Shown here: in pieces, positions 8,167 to 15,547 of the stretch | Numbering within the stretch: position 1 is the stretch's first letter | How the letters are laid out: each line of letters opens with the position of its first letter | Source: a virus | Virus record (IMG/VR): IMGVR_UViG_3300006128_000018 | Span: 1 to 49,897 of that record | Reading direction: 5' to 3' (one strand) | Length of the DNA: 49,897 nucleotides | The notes under the pieces: generated by a model | Databases searched by the model: none | Told to the model about the DNA's origin: nothing | What the model saw: the letters and a program-made list of their open reading frames with translations, nothing else | Program-made: the position numbers and the translations under genes

Positions 8167-8339
8167 TGGATTTTTTTCCATTTAGAGCCTAAAAATATCG
8201 TAGTCCAAAATCTTTTAAACCATGATATTTTTTTTCTAGTCTTTATAACAATCAAATCCGGATCTCCAACTACCCACCATTCCCATAAAAATGGATCTTC
8301 GGGTTTAGATACCCAAGCTGGATCCCATGGATCTGCCAT
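8163..8339 (-). CDS. Trp-rich hypothetical protein, 58 aa
   Basis: ATG at 8339 preceded by GGAGATATATT, and TGA at 8163-8165. The sequence is unusually rich in tryptophan and proline (MADPWDPAWVSKPEDP, WEWWVVGDP), then basic (KTRKKISWFKRFW). No family is recognised. It lies between regA and the hsp20 operon, and its stop overlaps the next promoter. Confidence 0.6.
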   Translation of the reverse strand: MADPWDPAWVSKPEDPFLWEWWVVGDPDLIVIKTRKKISWFKRFWTTIFLGSKWKKIH

Positions 8340-8351
8340 AATATATCTCCA

Positions 8352-8750
8352 TTATCTAGTTTTTCCTATATTATATTTTGTTACTAATTCCCAATCGTCT
8401 TTTTCTTTAAATGAAAGAACTTTGATCTGATTTAATGGAGTAATAGGTTCTTTAGTTTTTGATGGATCAACAATAGTTATTAATTCCCACTCAGCTAAAA
8501 GATTAATAATAGTATTTCTACGACCTTCATCTGTATCTGAAAAATCAGTTGGTTTACCATCTAATGCAAAAAGTTCTTTAAAATGCACAATATAATACTT
8601 CTTTTGCTTATGAAGAATATGACATGATTGATATAATGTCTTATCTTTACGAGAAGCAATACCGATACGCGTTAATGTCTCTTTAACTTTTAAAAAGTCG
8701 TCTGGTTCTTTTAGAAGAACTTCAACTAGAGCGTCTACTGTTAACTTCAT
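8352..8750 (-). CDS. regA: RegA translational repressor
   Basis: 132 residues. T4 RegA binds near start codons of many early mRNAs and represses their translation, including its own and those of the clamp and clamp-loader genes. The hallmark segments LKEPDDFLKVKETLTRIGIA, KTLYQSCHILHKQKKYYIVHFKELFALDG, IKVLSFKEKDDWELVTKYNIG and the GRRNTI region match T4 RegA closely. The gene begins inside gene 62 (29-base overlap) with its own GGTGGA site, preserving the T4 order 45-44-62-regA. The N-terminus carries about nine extra residues compared with T4. Confidence 0.95.
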   Translation of the reverse strand: MKLTVDALVEVLLKEPDDFLKVKETLTRIGIASRKDKTLYQSCHILHKQKKYYIVHFKELFALDGKPTDFSDTDEGRRNTIINLLAEWELITIVDPSKTKEPITPLNQIKVLSFKEKDDWELVTKYNIGKTR

Positions 8751-9213
8751 TTTTTAATCCACCTTGACTAATTCTTCTTTTTATTTCTTTTATTTGCTCG
8801 GTGGATAACACAGATAATGCAATTTCAGCTTTCTTTTCAGAATATCCAAAAGCTTCTTTTATAATATCTACGTCATCTACTTTTTCTTTTTTAAACCATT
8901 TAGAATAACGTTTCTTTGGTCTAATAGTATTTATTAAGAAGTCGTATTGGAGTTTTTTGTCTAAATGATAGTTTTCGTTGACGATATTTACGTATTGTAT
9001 AGTATCAATAAAAAAAGATAATCCACGATTAACCATCCATGGAAAATATTCTTTTTCTATTAATTCCGGATATTCTGCTCCTTCAAATAGATTATTATTT
9101 GTACTAATACTATTAATATAATCAAAATGCGAATATAAAGGACCACTTTTAAAGGTTTCTTCTGTAGTTTCTTCAACTACTTCAGATTGATTCATTACTT
9201 CAAAAATATCCAT
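8722..9213 (-). CDS. 62: Clamp-loader small subunit (T4 gp62)
   Basis: 163 residues, slightly shorter than T4 gp62. With gp44 it forms the loader that places the gp45 clamp on DNA. Identification rests on position between 44 and regA and on the EKEYFPWMVNRGLSFF and FLINTIRPKKRYSKWFKK segments, which resemble T4 gp62. Its ATG overlaps the gene 44 stop as TAATG, giving translational coupling. The last 29 bases overlap regA. Confidence 0.9.
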   Translation of the reverse strand: MDIFEVMNQSEVVEETTEETFKSGPLYSHFDYINSISTNNNLFEGAEYPELIEKEYFPWMVNRGLSFFIDTIQYVNIVNENYHLDKKLQYDFLINTIRPKKRYSKWFKKEKVDDVDIIKEAFGYSEKKAEIALSVLSTEQIKEIKRRISQGGLKNEVNSRRSS

Positions 9214-10151
9214 TATTTAAACTCGCAATCGCTCATAATTGAAACAACAAAAGCTGAAAGATTGATTTCTTGATTTGCTACAAAGGCGGCTTTATATTGA
9301 AATTCAGCCAAATGCAAAATAAGTTGAGGAATTGATTCGGTCTTAACGATATCACAAATATTATCATAGATATGTCTAAATAGTTCTGCACTATCTATAT
9401 CTGAATTTTCAGCAATCCACTTGCGAGCAGCTACAAAATTCTTTTCGCGAAGAGCTTTAGCCAAAGCTAGATAATTATCACTGTGAATACCATCAAATAC
9501 ATCAGGATTAATATTGCCGGTAGCAGAATGCCTTTGCAATTCATTAAGAACTCGTCGCCAATCTGGAAAATGCTGATTGATAAGTTCTGCAATAGTTTGC
9601 TTTTCGTAAGTAATCTTTTCTTTATTTAGAATATTTACGAGCCGCTTCATAAATTGTAAAGCTAGCTCAGGCTTATCTTTCTTTGAAATTTTAAATTCTA
9701 TTACAGAGCATCGTGAATGCAATGGTTTAATAATTCTATTTTTAAAATTACAAGTAAGAATAAATCCGCAATTTCGGCTAAATTCTTCCATAAAGTTACG
9801 AAGAGAAGGCTGCGTGCTTTGAATATTAAGATAATCAGCTTCATCTAGGATAACATATTTTCTACCACCCTTAAATGAAACACTTGATGCAAATTGCATA
9901 ATTTCATTTCTTAGAGTATCAATATTTCCATTAAGTGATCCATTGATAATAATATAATCACAATCGAGTTCTTCTAGCATGGCACGAGCCACAGTAGTTT
10001 TACCTACGCCTGCACTTCCAGTTAGAAGTAAATTTGGAATATTCTTTTGATCAATAAATTGCTGAAAAGTAGTTTTTAAATTTTCAGGCAAAATGCAATC
10101 TTGAATAGTTTTTGGGCGATACTTTTCTACCCATAGATAATCTTCAATCAT
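9213..10151 (-). CDS. 44: Clamp-loader ATPase subunit (T4 gp44)
   Basis: 312 residues, close to T4 gp44. This AAA+ ATPase opens and loads the gp45 clamp. It begins WVEKYRPKTIQDCILP, the usual RFC-box start. Walker A is GSAGVGKT at 45-52, Walker B is VILDEADYL near 104, and the SRC motif (LHSRCSVIEF) carries the arginine finger. The C-terminal collar domain is present. It is coupled to the small ORF upstream by an ATGA overlap and to gene 62 downstream by TAATG. Confidence 0.95.
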   Translation of the reverse strand: MIEDYLWVEKYRPKTIQDCILPENLKTTFQQFIDQKNIPNLLLTGSAGVGKTTVARAMLEELDCDYIIINGSLNGNIDTLRNEIMQFASSVSFKGGRKYVILDEADYLNIQSTQPSLRNFMEEFSRNCGFILTCNFKNRIIKPLHSRCSVIEFKISKKDKPELALQFMKRLVNILNKEKITYEKQTIAELINQHFPDWRRVLNELQRHSATGNINPDVFDGIHSDNYLALAKALREKNFVAARKWIAENSDIDSAELFRHIYDNICDIVKTESIPQLILHLAEFQYKAAFVANQEINLSAFVVSIMSDCEFK

Positions 10152-10240
10152 ATTTCATCTCCATTATAAAAAAGCCATTCACGAGAAGGGATGCCACACC
10201 TTTCTCTAATGGCACTGTTGGCACAGCGTTCAAGTTTCAT
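10148..10240 (-). CDS. 30-aa ORF between genes 45 and 44
   Basis: ATG follows the gene 45 stop immediately (TAAATG) and the TGA overlaps the gene 44 ATG (ATGA). The peptide contains ERCANSAIRERCGIPSREW and no known domain. Perfect spacing on both sides suggests it is translated, possibly only to carry ribosomes from 45 to 44. T4 itself has no gene I recall at this exact place. Confidence 0.5.
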   Translation of the reverse strand: MKLERCANSAIRERCGIPSREWLFYNGDEI

Positions 10241-10897
10241 TTACTGAAATGTAGAAGTTGCTTCAGTAGCAATAAAATATGTAACTTTAGATGAATTAAA
10301 GCGTGAAATACCACGAGACGAAATATCTACTGTATAATCATTTGGAAGAATTTTTAGATTTTCATTCTTAAAAATTGCATTAAAATTGATATCGGTTTCA
10401 CCAATAACAGAACTATAAGAATCGGCTGTAGGATTCTTACTGTCATATGCTTTTAGAGAAATTGTAGAACCATTACCAGATACAACAATTTCTGGTAGTT
10501 GAAGAACATTTGCTGCACGTTGAACTTTTTGTAGATCTTCATGCTTAAGTTCAAAACTAATATCTGCTAGAGGGAATGTAATATCCTTTGCAGGAGGAGT
10601 AACAAATGTTGATGCATCTGCATATGTATATACTAGCTTACGCTTATCAGATACAATTGTTACATCATTATTATTCAATACTAGTTCTGGCTTATCAAAA
10701 AGAGATAGAACACCTAGAAATCGTGGTAAATCAAAGATAGCAAAATCACGATTAAACGTTTCATCAATAGTTGCACTCGCCATAATAGTTTTTTGTGGAG
10801 AAATTGTACGTACTACATTTCCTTCACGAAATAAGATACTAGAATTGATACTCGAAAAATTCTTTAGTACTGCTAGAGTAGTATCACTTAGATTCAT
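10241..10897 (-). CDS. 45: Sliding clamp (T4 gp45)
   Basis: 218 residues, slightly under the T4 size. The trimeric clamp tethers gp43 and also activates late transcription with gp55. Clamp features include the MNLSDTTLAVLKNFSSINSSILF start, the IFDLPRFLGVLSLFDKPEL strand, and a C-terminal DYTVDISSRGISRF segment with the usual TYFIATEA end. GGAG lies about 10 bases before ATG. It heads the 45-44-62-regA operon, and a promoter at 10,964-10,992 and a hairpin leader precede it. Confidence 0.94.
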   Translation of the reverse strand: MNLSDTTLAVLKNFSSINSSILFREGNVVRTISPQKTIMASATIDETFNRDFAIFDLPRFLGVLSLFDKPELVLNNNDVTIVSDKRKLVYTYADASTFVTPPAKDITFPLADISFELKHEDLQKVQRAANVLQLPEIVVSGNGSTISLKAYDSKNPTADSYSSVIGETDINFNAIFKNENLKILPNDYTVDISSRGISRFNSSKVTYFIATEATSTFQ

Positions 10898-10932
10898 AAT
10901 ATAAATTCTCCACTGATTTAATCATTTAAAAT

Positions 10933-10955
10933 GATGCGGGGAATTTCCCCGCATC
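10933..10955 (-). terminator. GC-rich hairpin between the glycosyltransferase gene and gene 45
   Basis: GATGCGGGG pairs perfectly with CCCCGCATC around a 5-base loop, followed on the minus strand by ATTTTAAAT. It lies downstream of the glycosyltransferase stop, so it can terminate that transcript. It also lies immediately after the promoter at 10,964-10,992, so it would be the 5' hairpin of gene 45 mRNA. Both roles are possible. Confidence 0.7.
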
Positions 10956-10963
10956 TTAACTTT

Positions 10964-10992
10964 ATACTATCATACTATTGAATTAGTGTCAA
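10964..10992 (-). promoter_or_regulatory. Sigma70-like promoter for gene 45
   Basis: On the minus strand, TTGACA (10,987-10,992), a 17-base spacer and TAGTAT (10,964-10,969). It overlaps the last codons of the upstream glycosyltransferase gene. The expected start site falls at the edge of the hairpin at 10,933-10,955. Confidence 0.65.
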
Positions 10993-11951
10993 GCTTTTTT
11001 TCCAAGCTTAGTAGGATCTGCTGTAGCAGCAGCTCCAACAGCAGCTAGATCAGCAAGAGAACCACCAAATACATATGTACCTACATGTTGTAGACCAATC
11101 CATGGGCAGAGCCAAACCTTTAGACCAATCTTACGGGCCCATTGACAGAACATATAATCTTCTGATAGATAACGATTAGAATATTCAAAACCAAAAGCAC
11201 TATTCTTGGTATCATCAAGGAATGCGATAACATCATTAGCTGTGGCATTTGGATTTTGCTTAAAGAACTCACGAATTTCAGGACCAATTTGTGCATGCTT
11301 ATTATCAATAAGAGCATCAAATAGACACATAATTTCGCGTGAACCATCAAAAGCTGCAGTGCGAACGTGATCAGGACGATAAGTTAAGAATGGATATTCT
11401 TGTCCCATCTTAATAAGCGTTTCCTTACGAATCATCATAAATCCTGTGCCGGATTCTAGAACTTCTGCAGGTTCGGCAATTTTAATTTCATTAGCACCGT
11501 TTGCTGGATTAAAGACATAATCACCAACAAATCGTTCTAGAATATTAGGATCTTCATCAGCAAATCCTTTATCTACTGCAGTCTTTACCTTTTCCCATGA
11601 AATACACTTCTTAGGATATGGTGCACACAGAATATCATATTCACTTTCATCTGATTGAAGAGCTAGCATAGTTAGAACATCATTAGCATTAAATCCAATA
11701 TCAGAGTCAATGAATAGAAGATGGGTGCAATCTGAACGCATAAATTCATCGATACAATAATTTCGTGCACGAGTAATAAGAGATTCGTTGAATAGATAAT
11801 AATATTTTACTTCAATGCCATAGTGTACGGCAAGAGCAGATAGGTCATTGGTGCTACGACAAAACATGCCTGCGCACATACCACCATACATCGGTGTTGC
11901 AACAAATAGCTTACGCTTACGTAATTCTTCTACTGGGATCTTAACTTCCAT
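10989..11951 (-). CDS. GT-A-type glycosyltransferase-like protein
   Basis: 320 residues. The N-terminus (KLFVATPMYGGMCAGMF) and HLLFIDSDIGF, with the DXD-type metal and sugar-nucleotide motif at 82-84, give a GT-A fold of the GT2-like kind. The conserved later segment SEDYMFCQWARKIGLKVWL supplies the usual acidic ED pair. No membrane anchor is seen. The acceptor cannot be told from sequence. Because the gene lies beside a dCMP hydroxymethylase and base-modification genes, glycosylation of modified cytosine in DNA is a reasonable guess, but protein or saccharide acceptors are possible. The C-terminus is Ala-rich. Confidence 0.8.
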   Translation of the reverse strand: MEVKIPVEELRKRKLFVATPMYGGMCAGMFCRSTNDLSALAVHYGIEVKYYYLFNESLITRARNYCIDEFMRSDCTHLLFIDSDIGFNANDVLTMLALQSDESEYDILCAPYPKKCISWEKVKTAVDKGFADEDPNILERFVGDYVFNPANGANEIKIAEPAEVLESGTGFMMIRKETLIKMGQEYPFLTYRPDHVRTAAFDGSREIMCLFDALIDNKHAQIGPEIREFFKQNPNATANDVIAFLDDTKNSAFGFEYSNRYLSEDYMFCQWARKIGLKVWLCPWIGLQHVGTYVFGGSLADLAAVGAAATADPTKLGKKA

Positions 11952-11952
11952 A

Positions 11953-12366
11953 TTATATTTCCTTTTTATATTCTAGATTGTGCACATGAAGTTGAATAAT
12001 GGCGTAATGAATAACTTTAAGAAGATCCTGACGCCATTCTTCAGGAGTTCCCTTACGACCATATCGTTGTGTATATTTCATCATATTTCCAATACAAAAT
12101 CCAGTGCCATGTCCAGAGTCAATAATAAACTCTGTGGCTTGAAATTTATTTTGGGAATAATGCTGTCCGTAAGTAGCATCGATATAGGATGCAAGTTGTT
12201 GTAAAGTTGCATCCTCGTTATATTTATATTGAATTTTATTAGTAGTCTTAATATTTTCAATATCAATATTATTATAATTTAAATTATTATGAGTATCTAA
12301 ATCGATAATCAAAGGTGAATCATCATCAGGCAATAGCCATCCATCAACATCAAAACGTTTAGTCAT
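11953..12366 (-). CDS. DUF3310-like protein
   Basis: 137 residues. The C-terminal part (FCIGNMMKYTQRYGRKGTPEEWRQDLLKVIHYA) matches the pattern of the small phage DUF3310 family, in which a GN-KY-R-G-K stretch precedes a helical DL-K--W/HY segment. Members often sit beside nucleotide-metabolism genes. The first 60 residues are Asp- and Asn-rich and look disordered. It is separated from the glycosyltransferase by one base. A promoter in the end of the methyltransferase gene (12,442-12,470) may drive both. Confidence 0.65.
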   Translation of the reverse strand: MTKRFDVDGWLLPDDDSPLIIDLDTHNNLNYNNIDIENIKTTNKIQYKYNEDATLQQLASYIDATYGQHYSQNKFQATEFIIDSGHGTGFCIGNMMKYTQRYGRKGTPEEWRQDLLKVIHYAIIQLHVHNLEYKKEI

Positions 12367-12381
12367 ATTATATAATTCCTA

Positions 12382-13578
12382 TCAATTAAAGAAAGTTTCA
12401 AGAGAATTAGATGGTGTATTAGTTTCAGTAAGCATAGACGCATTATATTGGAAAGTTAATGAACTGTCAACAGTTTTTCTATTACCTAATAGATATTCGC
12501 GTACTTCTGTTGCCATATCCATTGCGGTTTGTACTGGAACATTTTGACAAATATGATTATAACTTTGTTTTGGATTTAAAAGAATATAATCTTCTGGCAT
12601 ACCCATAATAGAAAGAGCTTCACGATAAGTGATATATCTATCTTCATATGGATGAGTTAGCATTTTTGGATAATGACCAACAAAAGCTCCAATATAATTT
12701 TTTGGTACAATTGTACCTCTACGCATAATGTTTCCACCATCATCTAGTTTTTTAAACATTCGTTCACATTTTTCTACTTCTTTTTCATAACCATTTTTGG
12801 CCATCCATTCACCAACTTGCTTATATGTATGGTTATGTTGTTCAATAAGACTTTTTGCATCAAAATATCTAACAGAAATATCAAATGCATCTAAGATATC
12901 GAAGTGTTGTCTATGGGTGATTCCACCATGAATAACTTCTAACAAATACCTATAATATGGATCTTTTGTTGGAGTATTATTATTAATTGGTTCCATCATA
13001 GAATTGGCTTTAATACCAGTAATTACATCTTCAATACGAGTATAATCTCTACGATAGAAATTCAATATTGGAGTTTTATCACCTTTCCAAAAAAAGTAAA
13101 ATGTCCGTTCTCTGACTTGTGGAACTCCATGTAATAGACTTTTAGTACGATATAAAGTCATACTATATCCATTATTTTTACCAATTTCAATAAGTTGTTT
13201 ACGAATTGGCTCTCCAAGTTTACCAGCAAGAGCAGGAGCATTTTCTCCCCAAAATACTTCTGGTTTCATTTGTCCTAGAACATATTTTGCAGATTCTATT
13301 AACCATTTATTATTTGGATTGTGTTCGCCATATGCTGTTGAAAATAAAGACAATCCTGCACATGGACAAACAGAAGAAACTACATCTACATAATGAGGAT
13401 GCTTATCTCCTTCATCTAAGAGATAATATGGAACTTCATTATTCCAATAATTTAAAAGATGTGATTCATTATTTTTAAATGGTGAGTAAGAAATTATATA
13501 TTCTGGTCTATTCCCAAATACTCGAGTAGAAGCAATAGCTTCTCCTCCAATTAATGGAATAATAGTAGCATGTTTCAT
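12382..13578 (-). CDS. DNA cytosine-C5 methyltransferase-like protein
   Basis: 398 residues. Motif IV with the catalytic Cys is SSVCPCAGLSLFS (near 67-79), motif VI is WGENAPAL, motif VIII is GVPQVRERTFYFFW, and motifs IX-X are YREALSIMGMPEDY and QNVPVQTAMDMATEV. The AdoMet-binding motif I is atypical: IIPLIGGEAIAS replaces the usual D-F-x-G-x-G-G start. This is a diverged phage version that could methylate cytosine at C5 or modify it differently. It overlaps the next gene by 4 bases (ATGA) in a putative base-modification operon. If the phage replaces C with hmC, a plain C5-methyltransferase would have few targets, which is noteworthy. Confidence 0.85.
   Translation of the reverse strand: MKHATIIPLIGGEAIASTRVFGNRPEYIISYSPFKNNESHLLNYWNNEVPYYLLDEGDKHPHYVDVVSSVCPCAGLSLFSTAYGEHNPNNKWLIESAKYVLGQMKPEVFWGENAPALAGKLGEPIRKQLIEIGKNNGYSMTLYRTKSLLHGVPQVRERTFYFFWKGDKTPILNFYRRDYTRIEDVITGIKANSMMEPINNNTPTKDPYYRYLLEVIHGGITHRQHFDILDAFDISVRYFDAKSLIEQHNHTYKQVGEWMAKNGYEKEVEKCERMFKKLDDGGNIMRRGTIVPKNYIGAFVGHYPKMLTHPYEDRYITYREALSIMGMPEDYILLNPKQSYNHICQNVPVQTAMDMATEVREYLLGNRKTVDSSLTFQYNASMLTETNTPSNSLETFFN
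12442..12470 (-). promoter_or_regulatory. Sigma70-like promoter inside the methyltransferase 3' end
   Basis: On the minus strand, TTGACA (12,465-12,470), a 17-base spacer and TATAAT (12,442-12,447), about 75 bases before the DUF3310-like gene. It would let the DUF3310-like and glycosyltransferase genes be expressed apart from the rest of the modification cluster. Confidence 0.6.
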
Positions 13579-14675
13579 AAAAAAGCCTCAAGACTAGCAT
13601 TATCAATATTCACTGAAGTATTTATATGTGATAATGGAACTGATAGCTTATTCCAATCCCAACCTTGCCAATGTGGATAATATTCTCTTGATAGATGAAC
13701 AGACTTTGGTTTTTCCATATATTTAAAGTCTAATTCGCCATTAAAATTAATTAACCCATTTACCCATTGAAATAATTTTACATTATCATTTTCATTTTTT
13801 TTACATTCATCTTTAAAAATTAGACGAATTTCATTCCGTTCTTTCCATGAACCAAAAAATGGAGTTTTTTCATACCAACCAGTTTTAGGAATAGACCTAG
13901 ATGGATTTTCTATTGGTAGTAATTCATAAATTCTTACTTCTGCTTTATGATTTTTAGCTATAGCATTAGCTTGATCAAAATATCTACGAACTAATTCTCT
14001 AGTAGTTTCTTCTGGATTAGGTTGTCTCATAAGATGATGTCTAACATCAATATTACCAAAATAAAATTCTATTTCATCAAATTTATGATTATTTGGTAAT
14101 ATAAATGTTTCTAATCCCATATTAAGTGCTCCGTGAAGAGTCTTAAATGGAATGGAAGTATTCATCCATCCTGGTCTATACATACAAATTGCATGAGAAT
14201 CACCAATTGCAATTTTATTATATAATTTAATTAAATTTGGAACTACAGTTATAGCTGTAGCTTCCATTCTTTTGATATTTTCCCAATCTACAAGATTCCA
14301 TCTATTATCAATAGGCTTATTTTTTGCAATAGCCAAGTCTACTTTATGCTTAAGCTGATCATAATAATTAGGAAAATCTATAATTAAAGAATATACTTTT
14401 CCTTTAAATTTAGAAAAATTTAAAAAATTATCTACATGAGGAAATTCAGTTAAACCACCAAATAAATTTAAATGTCCACTCCAATCATTTCCATGATATA
14501 CATAAAGCTCATCGAATAAATTGAAATCTTCATAATATAGATCTAATGACATATTGACTGTCACATCAATACCTGCATTTTTTAATTGATCAGCATAAAT
14601 TACTCCTTGTGCTGCTCTATGTGAAGAAAGATTCTTCGCAATAGGAATAAAAGGAGTAGCTAATAATGATTTCAT
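13575..14675 (-). CDS. SGNH-hydrolase-like protein of unknown substrate
   Basis: 366 residues. A GDSH motif at 158-161 (nucleophile Ser160), an FGNIDVRHH block at 206-214 and KSVHLS near 324-329 fall in the order expected for SGNH/GDSL-fold esterases or acyltransferases. The first 150 residues (TPFIPIAKNLSSHRAAQG start) may be a separate domain. No signal peptide is seen, so it should act in the cytoplasm. It lies between the methyltransferase and PLP-enzyme genes with 4-base overlaps on both sides, which ties it to the same pathway. A role in adding or removing an acyl group during base modification is inference. Function is otherwise unknown. Confidence 0.6.
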   Translation of the reverse strand: MKSLLATPFIPIAKNLSSHRAAQGVIYADQLKNAGIDVTVNMSLDLYYEDFNLFDELYVYHGNDWSGHLNLFGGLTEFPHVDNFLNFSKFKGKVYSLIIDFPNYYDQLKHKVDLAIAKNKPIDNRWNLVDWENIKRMEATAITVVPNLIKLYNKIAIGDSHAICMYRPGWMNTSIPFKTLHGALNMGLETFILPNNHKFDEIEFYFGNIDVRHHLMRQPNPEETTRELVRRYFDQANAIAKNHKAEVRIYELLPIENPSRSIPKTGWYEKTPFFGSWKERNEIRLIFKDECKKNENDNVKLFQWVNGLINFNGELDFKYMEKPKSVHLSREYYPHWQGWDWNKLSVPLSHINTSVNIDNASLEAFL

Positions 14676-15547
14676 AAGTCTTTATCCCACTTACGATATG
14701 AATCTATATTACTATAGATATCAATATTTGTCAACTCTGGTTCTTTACCAACATTCCAAAATAAAATATTTTTTCCTGAATTCTTTGGAATATATTTCCA
14801 AACTTTTCCATCATATGTTGCAATATTAGGAAATGGTGGAAGATTACGACTTTTTTCAGGTGTTGTAAATGGTAAAGGCTCGGATATTACTTCGGCTCTG
14901 CCTAATTCGCCTTCCTTTAAATTTCTAGCTACTGCTATACATGTAAATTTAGCCTTAGGCCAAGCTATTTGAAGAGCTCTAGATAATACACCGGTTGATA
15001 TTGCAACATATACTTCATCAGGTGGATCAATTTTAGAAGCTGCATGAACAATTGCTGCTGTGGCCAATTCATGTTTTAAACCTAATGGAACAAAAAATGC
15101 ATTATTTTCATGTGCCCATTCTTTTGCATAGATATTTAATATTGGCATAGCGGCAATACGTTTGAATATAGGAATAGCTCCTTGTTCAATACAACACGCT
15201 TGATGTAAAGATACTTTTTTACATGCAGGCATAAACAAAACTACTTTTTTATTATGATGTCTTGCTGCATCTAATATAGAAACTCCAGCTAATCCAGTAC
15301 GTGGCTGAGAATATACTATTGTTTCATAATTAGTCTTAGAGACAAGTAAATCACCTGATCTAGATTTTGTTCCAACAATAAGATCATCTCTTACTACTCT
15401 AATACCTTCATGTTCAATAACTACTGGATCTGGATTATATGGAATCCAATTTTCAGCTAAAGACAAATAATATTCTTTAGCTGCTTCATAACCCATAACT
15501 CCAACATCTTTATTGTGACCATCTACTATATGTTTATTATGCGTCAT
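14672..15547 (-). CDS. PLP-dependent enzyme, tryptophan-synthase-beta/ACC-deaminase fold
   Basis: 291 residues. VVRDDLIVGTKSRSGDLLV (51-69) matches the V-R-D-D-L-x-G-x-K-x-R signature of the ACC-deaminase/threonine-synthase fold, with K61 as the likely PLP-binding lysine. The YSQPRTGLAGVSILDAARHHNKK segment resembles the substrate-binding S-x-N-x-x-x-A loop, and AISTGVLSRAL is the phosphate-binding Gly/Ser region. PLP enzymes of other folds are known in phage thymine-hypermodification pathways. This gene overlaps both neighbours in a modification-type operon, so I infer it supplies or attaches an amine or amino-acid group. Substrate unknown. Confidence 0.75.
   Translation of the reverse strand: MTHNKHIVDGHNKDVGVMGYEAAKEYYLSLAENWIPYNPDPVVIEHEGIRVVRDDLIVGTKSRSGDLLVSKTNYETIVYSQPRTGLAGVSILDAARHHNKKVVLFMPACKKVSLHQACCIEQGAIPIFKRIAAMPILNIYAKEWAHENNAFFVPLGLKHELATAAIVHAASKIDPPDEVYVAISTGVLSRALQIAWPKAKFTCIAVARNLKEGELGRAEVISEPLPFTTPEKSRNLPPFPNIATYDGKVWKYIPKNSGKNILFWNVGKEPELTNIDIYSNIDSYRKWDKDL
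14706..14734 (-). promoter_or_regulatory. Sigma70-like promoter inside the PLP-enzyme gene
   Basis: On the minus strand, TTGACA (14,729-14,734), a 17-base spacer and TAATAT (14,706-14,711). It would drive the SGNH-like and methyltransferase genes separately. The consensus match is good but it lies in coding sequence, so it may be chance. Confidence 0.45.

Noticed and set aside
13206-13478. 90-residue plus-strand frame antisense to the methyltransferase gene
   Set aside because: No ribosome site or domain, and the methyltransferase on the other strand has clear motifs. It is a shadow frame.
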